A DNA stretch of 64,000 nucleotides from assembly GCA_963776225.1 (NCBI GenBank), contig CAVZLL010000004.1:1054001-1118000 (forward strand), written 5' to 3'. Source of the DNA: Bog-756 sp963776225. Its GTDB lineage: Bacteria; Actinomycetota; Acidimicrobiia; Acidimicrobiales; RAAP-2. Under the pieces are notes generated by a model. It did no database searches. It saw nothing but the letters and a program-made list of their open reading frames with translations, and was not told where the DNA came from. Both the position numbers and the translations under genes were made by a program. Position 1 is the first letter of the stretch; every line of letters starts with the position of its first letter. Positions 1-8,096 of the stretch are shown piece by piece.

Positions 1-1
1 C

Positions 2-172
2 TACGAGAACAACCAGGGACAGATGGTCGACGACGTGCGGCTCGCGGTGCTCGGGAGCGCGCCGGTCCACTTCATCGGGGGCCTCAGCCTCGACCACTCG
101 GGCTTCGGGATCGCCCCCGACCTCGACGTCGGGGTGATCCGGCAGCGGATCGAGCAGGTGCTGCCCGCATGA
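2..172 (+). CDS. 2-oxoacid:acceptor oxidoreductase subunit alpha, C-terminal fragment
   Basis: Only the last 56 residues are in the window; the 5' end lies upstream. The fragment opens with a YENNQGQM stretch, the E-x-N-x-GQM motif found near the C-terminus of alpha subunits of ferredoxin-dependent 2-oxoacid oxidoreductases (KorA/PorA type). The stop codon overlaps the start of the beta subunit gene (ATGA at 169-172), so the two are translationally coupled, as expected for a 1:1 complex. The enzyme family oxidatively decarboxylates a 2-oxoacid to an acyl-CoA and reduces ferredoxin. The substrate cannot be decided from this fragment. Confidence 0.8.
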   Translation, partial: YENNQGQMVDDVRLAVLGSAPVHFIGGLSLDHSGFGIAPDLDVGVIRQRIEQVLPA

Positions 173-957
173 CCGGGTTCGTCCCGACCGACCGGGCACC
201 GGAGGAGCCTGCCCGCCTGGTCGGCGACTTCCTGCCCGAGCTCATCGACGTGGGGGCCCACCAGCTCTGCCCGGGGTGCGGTGAGCCGGTCGCGATGCGC
301 TGCGTCCTCGAGTCGGTCGCCGAGCTCGGGCTCGCGCAGCGGACCATCGCCGTGTTCGGCATCGGCTGCTACACGGCGTTCTCCAACAACCTCGACGTGG
401 AGGTGCTCCAGGCCCTGCACGGACGCGCGCCGTCCGTCGCCACCGGGGTCAAGCGGGCCCGGCCCGAAACGATCGTCCTCACCGTGCAGGGCGACGGCGA
501 CATGGTGAGCGAAGGCCTCCAGGAGGTGCTCCACACCGCCGCACGGGGCGAGCGGGTCACCTGCATCATGCTCAACAACGGGGTCTTCGGGGAGACCGGG
601 GGCCACATGTCGGCCGCGACCGTGCTCGGGCAGCGGACCAAGACCAGCCTCGAGGGACGGGACCCGGAGCGTCACGGTCGTCCGATCCAGCTCAGCTCGC
701 TCCTGGCCCAGCTCGACGGGACCGCGTTCGTCGCCCGCGGGGCGGTCAACAGCGCCGGCAACGTGGCCCGCACCAAGAAGATGGTGCTGCGCGCCCTCGA
801 GGCGCAGGTGCGGGGCGAGGGCTTCTCGTTCGTCGAGATCCTCACCATGTGCCCCACCGGCTGGTTCGTCGAGACCGAGGAGGGCCCCGGCTACCTGGAG
901 GACCACCTCGCCGCCGTCCATACGCCGGGGATCCTCAAGGACACCCTCGCCCGATGA
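169..957 (+). CDS. 2-oxoacid:ferredoxin oxidoreductase subunit beta (thiamine-diphosphate binding)
   Basis: 262 aa. The beta subunit carries the thiamine diphosphate. A CPGC motif is at residues 34-37, and the ThDP motif runs from GDGD (108-111) to NN (136-137), the GDG-x(about 25)-NN arrangement of the family, followed by GVFGETGG. The start ATG overlaps the alpha-subunit stop by 4 nt. Length and motifs fit KorB/VorB-like subunits; oxoglutarate, pyruvate or branched-chain oxoacids are all possible substrates. The next gene follows 27 nt downstream on the same strand, so it may be cotranscribed. Confidence 0.88.
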   Translation: MTGFVPTDRAPEEPARLVGDFLPELIDVGAHQLCPGCGEPVAMRCVLESVAELGLAQRTIAVFGIGCYTAFSNNLDVEVLQALHGRAPSVATGVKRARPETIVLTVQGDGDMVSEGLQEVLHTAARGERVTCIMLNNGVFGETGGHMSAATVLGQRTKTSLEGRDPERHGRPIQLSSLLAQLDGTAFVARGAVNSAGNVARTKKMVLRALEAQVRGEGFSFVEILTMCPTGWFVETEEGPGYLEDHLAAVHTPGILKDTLAR

Positions 958-984
958 GCCGGGGAACGGCAGGGTACTGAGCTG

Positions 985-1836
985 ATGGGCCCCGACGACC
1001 TGGTGCTCTGCTCGGGCACCCTCCCCCGGGGCGTGCCCTTCACCGAACGACTCGCCGCGGCGTCCGGCGCCGGGTTCGCCGCGATCTCTCTCTGGGGACG
1101 GGACTACGCGGCCGCCCGGGCGGAGGGCCACAGCGACGCCGATCTGGGCGCCCTGCTCGCCGACCACGGCCTTGTGGTCGCCGAGCTCGACCCGGCCTGG
1201 TGGTGGCTGCCCGGTGCCGCCGACGTCCGCATCGATCCGGCCCACGACGCCGAGGATGTCTTCCGGTTCGGCGAAGCCGACCTGTTCTCGGTCGCCGACG
1301 CGGTCGGCGCGCGCTCGCTCAACGCGGTCGACGTGTTCGGCGGGACCTGGGACGTCGACGGCGCCGCCGAGGCGTTCGCCGGCCTCTGCGGGAGGGCTGC
1401 CGAGCACGACCTCCTGGTGCACCTCGAGTGGCTCCCCTGGTCCCGGATCCCCGACCTGGCGACCGCGCTCGACATCGTCCGCCGGGCCGACGCGCCCAAC
1501 GGGGGGATCAACGTCGACGCCTGGCACCTGGTGCGCTCGGCGACCCCGCTCGCCGACCTGGCGGCGGTCCCCGGCCAGCTCGTCCTCGGCGTGCAACTCG
1601 ACGACGGTCCGGCGGCCGCCGAAGGGGACCTGGTCACGGCCACCCTCCACCAGCGGGCGCTGCCCGGCGAGGGCGAATTCGATCTCGGCGGCATCCTCGA
1701 CGCCCTCCGGGCGACCGGGACCGCGGCCCCGACCGGCGTCGAGGTGTTCAGCGACGCGCTCCACGACCACCCGGCCGCCGAGGCGGCGCTGCTCGCCGCC
1801 CGGGCCACGAGGGCGGTCCTCGGGGAACCCGGGTGA
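985..1836 (+). CDS. Sugar phosphate isomerase/epimerase-like TIM-barrel protein
   Basis: 283 aa. The layout is that of AP-endonuclease-2/xylose-isomerase-like TIM barrels: an N-terminal strand (LVLCSGTLPRG), acidic and His positions at barrel strand ends (VHLEWLPWS; GGINVDAWHLVR; LGVQLDDG) and a C-terminal GVEVFSD strand. These are typical of metal-dependent epimerases acting on sugars, inositols or hydroxy-acids. Its stop overlaps the GTG of the next gene (GTGA, 1833-1836), and an Idh/MocA-family partner is the usual neighbour of such epimerases in sugar or inositol catabolism. The actual substrate is not visible. Confidence 0.75.
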   Translation: MGPDDLVLCSGTLPRGVPFTERLAAASGAGFAAISLWGRDYAAARAEGHSDADLGALLADHGLVVAELDPAWWWLPGAADVRIDPAHDAEDVFRFGEADLFSVADAVGARSLNAVDVFGGTWDVDGAAEAFAGLCGRAAEHDLLVHLEWLPWSRIPDLATALDIVRRADAPNGGINVDAWHLVRSATPLADLAAVPGQLVLGVQLDDGPAAAEGDLVTATLHQRALPGEGEFDLGGILDALRATGTAAPTGVEVFSDALHDHPAAEAALLAARATRAVLGEPG

Positions 1837-2966
1837 CCGGCGTCGTCGTCGTCGGGTCCGGCTTCGGGTGCGTCACCCACGTGCGCGCGCTGCGTGCGGC
1901 CGGCTTCGAGGTGCTCGCACTGGTGGGCCGCGATCCGGCCAAGACCGCCGCCCGCGCGCGTCTGGTCGGCGTCCCGCTCGCCCTCACCTCGGTCGACGAT
2001 GCCCTCCGGCTCGACACGGTGGCCGCGGTGACCATCGCCACCCCACCGCACACCCATGCCCCGATCGCCCTTGCGGCGATCGAGGCGGGGAAGCACGTGA
2101 TCTGCGAGAAGCCCTTCGCGAGGGATGCCGACGAGGGACGGGTCGTCCTGGCCGCGGCTCAGGCGGCCGGGATCGTGCACCTGCTCGGGTGTGAGTTCCG
2201 CTGGGATCCCGGTCAGGCCACGCTCGCCCGGGCGGTCGCAGCGGGCGAGATCGGGGAACCGAGGATGGCCACGGTCATGCTCAACGTGCCACTGCTGGCG
2301 GCGGACTCCGCCGAGGTCCCCGACTGGTGGGCCGACCCGGACCAGGGCGGCGGGTGGACCGGTGCGCACGGCTCCCAGATCATCGATCAGGTCCGGGTCA
2401 CCCTCGGCGAGTTCGAGTCGGTGAGCGCCTCCCTCCCCCACGTGGCCGACCGGGACATGGCCGCCGAGGACGCCTTCGTCGTGCACTTCCGGATGCGGTC
2501 CGGCGCGGTCGGGGTCCTGCAGAGCACCTCGGGGGACTGGGGCCCGCCCATCGTGATCACCCGCGTCGTCGGGTCGGCAGGGACCGCATGGATCGAGGGC
2601 GTGGGCTCGACCGTGCGGGTGGCCGACGCCACGGGCACCCGCACCCTGCCGGTCGCCGCGGATCTCCCGACCGGGACCGCCCCTCCCCTGCCCGACGGGC
2701 TGGTGACCACCGCCTACGAGCGCATGATCTCCCACGGGATGGACTTCGGCCCCTACACCCGTCTCGCGGAGGTCCTGCTGAGCGGCATCGATGGGCGTTC
2801 CCCGCCGGCCGGGCCCGAGGCGGCCACCTTCGTCGACGGGGTCCGGGACATGGCCGTGCTGGACGCCATCCGCCGGTCGGCCGAAGAGCGCACGACGGTG
2901 ACCGTGGACGACCGGCTGCCGCCCGCCCCGGGCTGCACGGCGGAGGCTGATCCTTCGATACTCTAA
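1833..2966 (+). CDS. Gfo/Idh/MocA family NAD(P)-dependent oxidoreductase
   Basis: 377 aa from a GTG that overlaps the epimerase stop by 4 nt. The N-terminal Rossmann fold shows GSGFG at residues 8-12, and the family hallmark E-K-P lies at 92-94 (CEKPFARD), where the lysine is catalytic. The C-terminal half is the usual beta-sheet domain (GGWTGAHGSQIIDQVR carries the catalytic His region). The role is oxidation or reduction of a sugar-like alcohol. A much longer frame is open upstream of 1833, but it is a GC-rich shadow over the epimerase gene. The stop TAA overlaps the promoter of the MarR gene. Confidence 0.85.
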   Translation: MTGVVVVGSGFGCVTHVRALRAAGFEVLALVGRDPAKTAARARLVGVPLALTSVDDALRLDTVAAVTIATPPHTHAPIALAAIEAGKHVICEKPFARDADEGRVVLAAAQAAGIVHLLGCEFRWDPGQATLARAVAAGEIGEPRMATVMLNVPLLAADSAEVPDWWADPDQGGGWTGAHGSQIIDQVRVTLGEFESVSASLPHVADRDMAAEDAFVVHFRMRSGAVGVLQSTSGDWGPPIVITRVVGSAGTAWIEGVGSTVRVADATGTRTLPVAADLPTGTAPPLPDGLVTTAYERMISHGMDFGPYTRLAEVLLSGIDGRSPPAGPEAATFVDGVRDMAVLDAIRRSAEERTTVTVDDRLPPAPGCTAEADPSIL

Positions 2967-2970
2967 CTAT
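2959..2970 (+). promoter_or_regulatory. -10 box of a leaderless MarR-operon promoter
   Basis: TACTCT (2959-2964) matches TANNNT and ends 6 nt before the GTG at 2971. That is the spacing at which transcription would begin on the start codon itself. No Shine-Dalgarno sequence lies before this GTG, which supports leaderless initiation and this start over the ATG at 3004. Confidence 0.55.
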
Positions 2971-3441
2971 GTGACCCTCAAAGAACACCGGCCGGGCGGA
3001 GCCATGCCCCACGACCCCCGCACGCTGGGCCGCACCGCCGCCTGGCTCGCCAAGCAGGTCGAGATCGGGGTCGGGTCGGTCGACCTCTCCCTCCCCCAGT
3101 ACCGGATCCTCGGGATGCTCGACGAGAGTTCGGCCGTCTCCTCGGACCTGGCCCAGCGTCTGGCCGTGCGACCGCCCACCGTCACCGCCGTGGTCGACGG
3201 GCTGGTGTCCCGGGGCCTCGTCGCGCGCCGGACGGTGGAGGGCGACCGCCGACGGGTCGACCACGTCCTGACCGCCGAGGGCCACCGGGTGCTCGACGCC
3301 GCCGACCGGGCCGTCCACGAGCGCCTCCACGAGATCGCCTGCTCGACCGGCGATGCCGCCGGGACACGGCGCGCCTTCGATGGGCTCGCCGCCTGGCACG
3401 ATGCACTGGTGGCCTACCGGAAGGCGCGGTGGGGACGATGA
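2971..3441 (+). CDS. MarR-family transcriptional regulator
   Basis: 156 aa from GTG 2971, or 145 aa from ATG 3004. A winged helix-turn-helix (SSDLAQRLAVRPPTVTAVVD) is followed by a wing rich in Arg (RRTVEGDRRRVDHVLTAEG), as in MarR proteins. The last base overlaps the exporter gene (ATGA at 3438-3441), so regulator and exporter are on one mRNA. MarR proteins next to ABC drug exporters usually repress their own operon and release on ligand binding; that role is inferred from context. Confidence 0.85.
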   Translation: MTLKEHRPGGAMPHDPRTLGRTAAWLAKQVEIGVGSVDLSLPQYRILGMLDESSAVSSDLAQRLAVRPPTVTAVVDGLVSRGLVARRTVEGDRRRVDHVLTAEGHRVLDAADRAVHERLHEIACSTGDAAGTRRAFDGLAAWHDALVAYRKARWGR

Positions 3442-5348
3442 GGATGCCCGTCCGCCCGACCCGGACCGTCGAGGCTCCCGAGCAGGGCACCGCGTTCGTC
3501 CCCGTCGCCGAGACGGCCCGCAACGCGGCGCCCCACGCAGGCATCGACCCCGACCGCAGTCTCTCCTGGTGGCGGAGGGCCCTGCCCATCATGCGCGCCC
3601 ACCAGCGCACCTTCCTGACCGCGCTGATCCTCTCGTTCGTCGGCCTGGTCCTCCAGGTGCAGATCCCCAACCTGTTGAACCACGCCATCACCAATTCGCT
3701 CGAGCTGCACACCGTCCCGCTCAGCCACTACGTCTGGTGGGTCGTCGCGCTGGGGGTGGTGGGTGGGGTGACCGGGTACATCGCCCGGCTCACCCTCTTC
3801 GAGACCGCCTACGCGATCGAGTACGACCTGCGCAACATCATCTACGAGCACCTGACCAAGATGTCCTTCGCCTTCTACGACCGGGTCCAGTCGGGGCAGC
3901 TCATCTCGCGGGCCAACTCGGACATCCGGTCGGTCCAGATGTACATGACCTTCGCGCCGCTCATCATGGTCCAGTGCTCGATCGCGGTGGTCGCATTCGT
4001 GTTCATGCTGACCATCAACGTGCCGCTCGCCTTCGTGGCGATGGCCACCATGCCGTTCGTGTACTGGTCGGGCGTGCGCATGCGCAAGTCGATGTTCCCG
4101 GTGTCGTGGATCATCCAGTCCCGACTCGCCGACGTGGCCACCATCGTCGACGAGAACGTCAACGGCGTGCGGGTGGTCAAGTCCTTCGCCGCGGAGGAGC
4201 AGCAGCTGCGGGCCCTGTCGGGCGCCGCCGACCGCCTCCAGTGGGCCTACATCAAAGACGCCGACCTGCGTGCCCGCTTCACCCCCCTGGTCCAGAACCT
4301 GCCCCAGGTCGGCCTCGCCCTGGTCCTGCTGTTCGGCGGCTACATGGTCATCCACGGGACGCTCGGCATCGGGGCGATCCTGGCCTTCAACGCCTACCTG
4401 CTCATGCTGCAGGCGCCGTTCATGATGCTCGGCATGCTGATCATGATGGGCCAGCGGGCGGCGGCGTCGGCGGACCGGATCTACGAGATCCTCGACGAGC
4501 AGCCGAGCCTGACCGACAGCCCCGACGCGGTCGACCTGGTCGACTGCGAGGGCGACGTCCGGTTCCGCCACGTCGACTTCGCCTACACCGACGACGCAGA
4601 GCACCTGGTGCTCGCCGACTTCGACCTCCACGTCCCGCCCGGCAGCACCGTCGCCATCGTCGGCCGGACCGGCTCGGGCAAGTCGACGGTGGCCCGCCTC
4701 CTCGCCCGCTTCTACGACGTGCGGCACGGATCGGTCGAGATCGACGGCCACGACGTGCGCGACCTGACCCTCGCCAGCCTCCGGGCGAACGTCGGCGTCG
4801 TGCTCGACGAGCCGTTCCTCTTCTCGGTCTCCATCCGGGACAACATCGCCTACGGGCGGCCGTCGGCCGACCTGGCGGAGATCGAGGCCGCGGCGAGGGC
4901 GGCGGGCTCGCACGAGTTCATCTGCGAGCTCCCCCACGGCTACGACACCGTGGTCGGCGAGCGCGGCTACACCCTCTCGGGGGGCCAGCGGCAGCGGATC
5001 GCCATCGCCCGGACCCTCCTGGTCAACCCGCCGGTGATGATCCTCGACGACGCCACCAGTGCGATCGACGTCCAGGTCGAGCAGACCATCCACGCCGGCC
5101 TCCGGGTCCAGATGGAGGGTCGGACCACCCTGATCATCGCCCACCGGCTCTCGACCATCTCCCTGGCCGACCGGGTGGTCCTCCTCGACCAGCACAAGGT
5201 GGTGGCCGACGGCACCCACGCCGAACTGCTCGAGTCGACTCCGCTCTACGCCGAGGTGCTCGCCCAGGCCGCCGAGTACGAGGCGGCGGAGGAGCGGGCC
5301 GCGGAGGAGCGGGTGGCGGAGCCGGCCGAGACGGGCGGACTCCGATGA
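3438..5348 (+). CDS. ABC exporter half-transporter with degenerate ATP-site NBD
   Basis: 636 aa from the ATG overlapping the MarR stop (a GTG at 3429 is also in frame). A six-helix type-I exporter membrane domain (about residues 30-330) is fused to an ATPase domain: Walker A GRTGSGKST near 409, signature LSGGQRQR near 513, H-loop IIAHRLST. Two catalytic positions deviate. The Walker-B catalytic Glu is Asp (ILDDATSAID), and the Q-loop Gln is replaced (GVVLDEPFLF instead of VPQEPFLF). In known heterodimeric exporters this marks the non-hydrolysing site, while the canonical LSGGQ completes the partner's active site. Probable multidrug or lipid exporter subunit in the cytoplasmic membrane. Confidence 0.88.
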   Translation: MRMPVRPTRTVEAPEQGTAFVPVAETARNAAPHAGIDPDRSLSWWRRALPIMRAHQRTFLTALILSFVGLVLQVQIPNLLNHAITNSLELHTVPLSHYVWWVVALGVVGGVTGYIARLTLFETAYAIEYDLRNIIYEHLTKMSFAFYDRVQSGQLISRANSDIRSVQMYMTFAPLIMVQCSIAVVAFVFMLTINVPLAFVAMATMPFVYWSGVRMRKSMFPVSWIIQSRLADVATIVDENVNGVRVVKSFAAEEQQLRALSGAADRLQWAYIKDADLRARFTPLVQNLPQVGLALVLLFGGYMVIHGTLGIGAILAFNAYLLMLQAPFMMLGMLIMMGQRAAASADRIYEILDEQPSLTDSPDAVDLVDCEGDVRFRHVDFAYTDDAEHLVLADFDLHVPPGSTVAIVGRTGSGKSTVARLLARFYDVRHGSVEIDGHDVRDLTLASLRANVGVVLDEPFLFSVSIRDNIAYGRPSADLAEIEAAARAAGSHEFICELPHGYDTVVGERGYTLSGGQRQRIAIARTLLVNPPVMILDDATSAIDVQVEQTIHAGLRVQMEGRTTLIIAHRLSTISLADRVVLLDQHKVVADGTHAELLESTPLYAEVLAQAAEYEAAEERAAEERVAEPAETGGLR

Positions 5349-7297
5349 GCTGGGGCGGCGGGGGCATCGGGTTCGGCGGGGCGCCCGGGGGGATGGGTCG
5401 CCCGGCCGCGCCCGGGCTCCCCTTCGCCGGCATCCCCTCCGAGCTCCAGTCCGGGGTCGACCGCCTGCTGGCCTCCGAGCCCGAGCACGCCCCGCCGGAC
5501 GTCGTCTTCGAGCAGAACGGCTCGGAGGCGGACCTCAAACGGCTCACCCTGCGCCGCCTGCTCACCAAATACCCCGGGATGCTGGCGCTGGCGGGCGTGC
5601 TGGTGGTGTTCATCTCGATCGCCGCCCAGGCCGGGCCGAAACTCACCGAGATCGCCATCAACAACGGCATGGTCCCCGGCCACAAGAACTTCGCGGTGGT
5701 GGCGATCCTCGCCGGCGTCTACCTGCTCTTCGTGGTGGCCACCGCCCTCGCCCAGCGCTTCCAGGTCCAGGTGAGCGGGCGCCTCGCCGCCTGGGTCATG
5801 AACGACCTCCGGATCAAGGTCTTCGCCCATCTCCAACGCCTCTCGCTCTGCTTCTTCACCGAGGAGAAGGCCGGCGTGGTCATGAGCCGGATGACCAGCG
5901 ACATCGAGAACCTGCAGCAACTCCTCCAGGACGGCCTCTCCCAGCTGGCCATCCAGGCGTTGACCATGGTGGTGATCACCGCGATCCTCTTCACCACCGA
6001 CGTCCGGCTGGCCGCCATCACCGTGCTCCTGATCATCCCCGCGCTGCTGGCCGCCTCCATCTGGTTCACCCGGGCCTCCGAACGCGGCTACGGGAAGGTC
6101 CGCGACGGCATCGCCAACGTGCTGGCCGACCTCTCCGAGAGCCTGCACGGGGTGCGCATCGTGACCGCCCACAACCGGCAGCGCCACAACGTCGTCCACC
6201 ACCGCAACGTGGTCGGGGACTACCGGGACGCCAACAACTACACCGCACAGGTGAACGCCGTCTACGGGCCGGGCACCCAGCTCCTCGGGGTCATCGGTCA
6301 GGCGGTGCTGCTGGCGGTCGGCGGGGAGATGGTCATCCACCACACCCTCTCCCTCGGTGCCCTGGTCGCCTTCTTCCTCTACCTCAACCGCTTCTTCCAG
6401 CCCATCCAACTGCTCGTCCAGCAGTACAACACCTACCAGCAGGGTCAGGCGTCGGTGATCAAGCTGCGGGCCCTGGTCGACACCGAGCCCGAGGTGCGGG
6501 AGGCGCCCGACGCCATCGAGCTCCCCCCGATCGAGGGGGCGATCGCATTCGAGGGGGTCACCTTCGCCTACCTGGCCGGCCGCCCGGTGCTCGAGGACGT
6601 CGACCTGGTGATCGCACCGGGCGAGACCGTCGCATTCGTCGGACCGACCGGCGCGGGAAAGTCGACGCTGGCCAAGCTGGTGACCCGCTTCTACGACCCC
6701 ACCGAGGGCCGGGTGACCATCGACGGTCACGACCTCAAAGAGGTCACGATGCGCTCGCTGCGCCGCCAGCTCGGGGTCGTCCCCCAGGAGCCGTTCCTCT
6801 TCGCCGGGACCATAGCGGCGAACGTCGCGTTCGCCCGTCCGGACGCCTCCGAGCAGGAGATCCGCGAGGCGGTCGAACGGGTCGGCCTCGCCGAGATGGT
6901 CGACCGGACGCCGGCGGGGCTCGACACCGTGGTCCACGAGCGGGGACAGACCCTCTCGTCGGGGGAACGGCAGTTGATCGCCCTCGCACGCGCCTTCCTC
7001 GCCCACCCCCGGGTGCTCGTGCTGGACGAGGCCACCTCCAATCTCGACCTCCAGTCGGAGACCAAGATCGAGGCCGCACTCGACGTCCTCCTCGAGAACC
7101 GGACCGCCATCCTCATCGCGCACCGCCTCTCGACCGCCATGCGGGCGGACCGGATCGCGGTGGTCGACGGGGGCCGGATCACCGAGGTCGGATCGCACGC
7201 CGAACTGCTGGCCAGGGGCGGCCGTTACGCCGAGATGTACGCCACCTGGGTCACCCAGACGGAGCCCACGGCGTCCCAGGCGGGCGCGATCGGCTGA
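5345..7297 (+). CDS. ABC exporter half-transporter with catalytic ATP-site NBD
   Basis: 650 aa, start overlapping the previous stop (ATGA 5345-5348). It opens with a Gly/Pro-rich cytosolic tail of about 35 residues, followed by a six-helix exporter domain and an ATPase domain. Walker A GPTGAGKST (near 433), Q-loop VPQEPFLF and Walker B VLVLDEATSNLD with the catalytic Glu are canonical. The signature is degenerate: LSSGERQL instead of LSGGQ (near 537). This is the exact complement of the preceding subunit, so the pair should form one heterodimer with one hydrolytic and one structural ATP site. Confidence 0.9.
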   Translation: MSWGGGGIGFGGAPGGMGRPAAPGLPFAGIPSELQSGVDRLLASEPEHAPPDVVFEQNGSEADLKRLTLRRLLTKYPGMLALAGVLVVFISIAAQAGPKLTEIAINNGMVPGHKNFAVVAILAGVYLLFVVATALAQRFQVQVSGRLAAWVMNDLRIKVFAHLQRLSLCFFTEEKAGVVMSRMTSDIENLQQLLQDGLSQLAIQALTMVVITAILFTTDVRLAAITVLLIIPALLAASIWFTRASERGYGKVRDGIANVLADLSESLHGVRIVTAHNRQRHNVVHHRNVVGDYRDANNYTAQVNAVYGPGTQLLGVIGQAVLLAVGGEMVIHHTLSLGALVAFFLYLNRFFQPIQLLVQQYNTYQQGQASVIKLRALVDTEPEVREAPDAIELPPIEGAIAFEGVTFAYLAGRPVLEDVDLVIAPGETVAFVGPTGAGKSTLAKLVTRFYDPTEGRVTIDGHDLKEVTMRSLRRQLGVVPQEPFLFAGTIAANVAFARPDASEQEIREAVERVGLAEMVDRTPAGLDTVVHERGQTLSSGERQLIALARAFLAHPRVLVLDEATSNLDLQSETKIEAALDVLLENRTAILIAHRLSTAMRADRIAVVDGGRITEVGSHAELLARGGRYAEMYATWVTQTEPTASQAGAIG

Positions 7298-7314
7298 GAG
7301 GCGGATACGCGGCT

Positions 7315-7355
7315 ACAAGGCGTCCTTGTCATCTCACCTTGTCGCTGTGTAGACT
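7315..7355 (+). promoter_or_regulatory. Promoter and palindromic operator of the toxin-antitoxin pair
   Basis: A -35 TTGTCA (7326-7331) and -10 TAGACT (7350-7355) are separated by 18 nt, and the GTG at 7362 starts 6 nt after the -10, so the mRNA should be leaderless. A perfect inverted repeat ACAAGG-CGT-CCTTGT (7315-7329) overlaps the -35, and a third CCTTGT half-site sits at 7337-7342, 13 nt from the second. This fits an operator for autoregulation by the SpoVT-AbrB antitoxin; that use is inferred. Confidence 0.6.
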
Positions 7356-7361
7356 GACTCC

Positions 7362-7604
7362 GTGAGCGTGACCGAATTCCGCGTTTCGGATCGGGGGCAG
7401 ATGGCGCTGCCCGCCGGGGTCCGGCGACGCTGGAACCTGTCCGGGGGAGGTGCCGTGGAGATCGCCGACCTGGGCGACGCACTGCTCCTCGTCCCCGCCG
7501 GGCAGGGCGGACTCCGGGCCCTCGTCGGTGCCTCCGTCGAAGAGGCGGGCGGCTACCCGGCGCTTGCCGCCGCCATCGCCGCCACCGAGCCGGACCTCGC
7601 TTGA
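7362..7604 (+). CDS. SpoVT-AbrB/MazE-like antitoxin
   Basis: 80 aa from GTG. The first 45 residues match the swapped-hairpin DNA-binding fold (EFRVSDRGQMALPAGVRRRW, then a GGAVEIADLGDALLLVP strand pair). The remaining tail would neutralise the toxin. Its stop TGA overlaps the TTG at 7601 (TTGA), so the downstream gene is translationally coupled, the normal order for antitoxin-toxin pairs. Confidence 0.75.
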   Translation: MSVTEFRVSDRGQMALPAGVRRRWNLSGGGAVEIADLGDALLLVPAGQGGLRALVGASVEEAGGYPALAAAIAATEPDLA

Positions 7605-8050
7605 ACCGTCGGCAGGACGTGGTGATCGATGATCACCTGCTGCTGCGGATCCTCCTCGACGACGAGCCCACCGGTCTCCGCCGAGCGGTCGGAGCCGTGT
7701 TCACCACCGGCCTCTGGTACCACCGGCTCTGCCGGGCGCTCGCCGGTACGGCCGTGACCGGACCGTTGTCCCGCCGACTCGGTGCGGCAGATCCGACGCT
7801 CGGAGCCACCGCGCTCCGAGCAGTCACCGACCTGCCGGAGACCATCGGGTTGCTCTCCTTCCGCGATCTCGCCTGGCCGATGGCGCGTCTGGTCTCGGAG
7901 CGAGTGCGGCTCAACCTGCTGTCGCTCGAAGCGCTCGCGGCCGCGGAGCAGCTCGGGGCCGAGCTCTGTCTGGCAACGCAGGACGAGAACCCGACCCTGC
8001 TCGGCGCCGCGGCGGCACGGGGGCTGCCGATCCGGCTGATCGGAAACTGA
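7601..8050 (+). CDS. Putative PIN-like toxin (VapC-type) paired with the AbrB-like antitoxin
   Basis: 149 aa from the TTG overlapping the antitoxin stop; GTG codons at 7619 and 7622 are alternative starts. The N-terminal VVIDDHLLLRILL strand with an Asp pair and the C-terminal LGAELCLATQDENPTLLGAA segment resemble the first and last acidic motifs of PIN RNases; middle acidic residues are less clear. Genetic context supports a toxin. The assignment rests on motif shape and pairing, not on a close match to a named VapC. Confidence 0.6.
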   Translation: MNRRQDVVIDDHLLLRILLDDEPTGLRRAVGAVFTTGLWYHRLCRALAGTAVTGPLSRRLGAADPTLGATALRAVTDLPETIGLLSFRDLAWPMARLVSERVRLNLLSLEALAAAEQLGAELCLATQDENPTLLGAAAARGLPIRLIGN

Positions 8051-8096
8051 GCGTCGAGCGGACGGTGGTCCGCCGCATGTGGCACGGTGTGGATCG

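Noticed and set aside
1..1770. A 589-codon open frame on the minus strand opposite KorB and the epimerase
   Set aside because: Arg/Gly/Pro/Asp-rich low-complexity translation without motifs; a GC-rich antisense shadow of well-supported genes.
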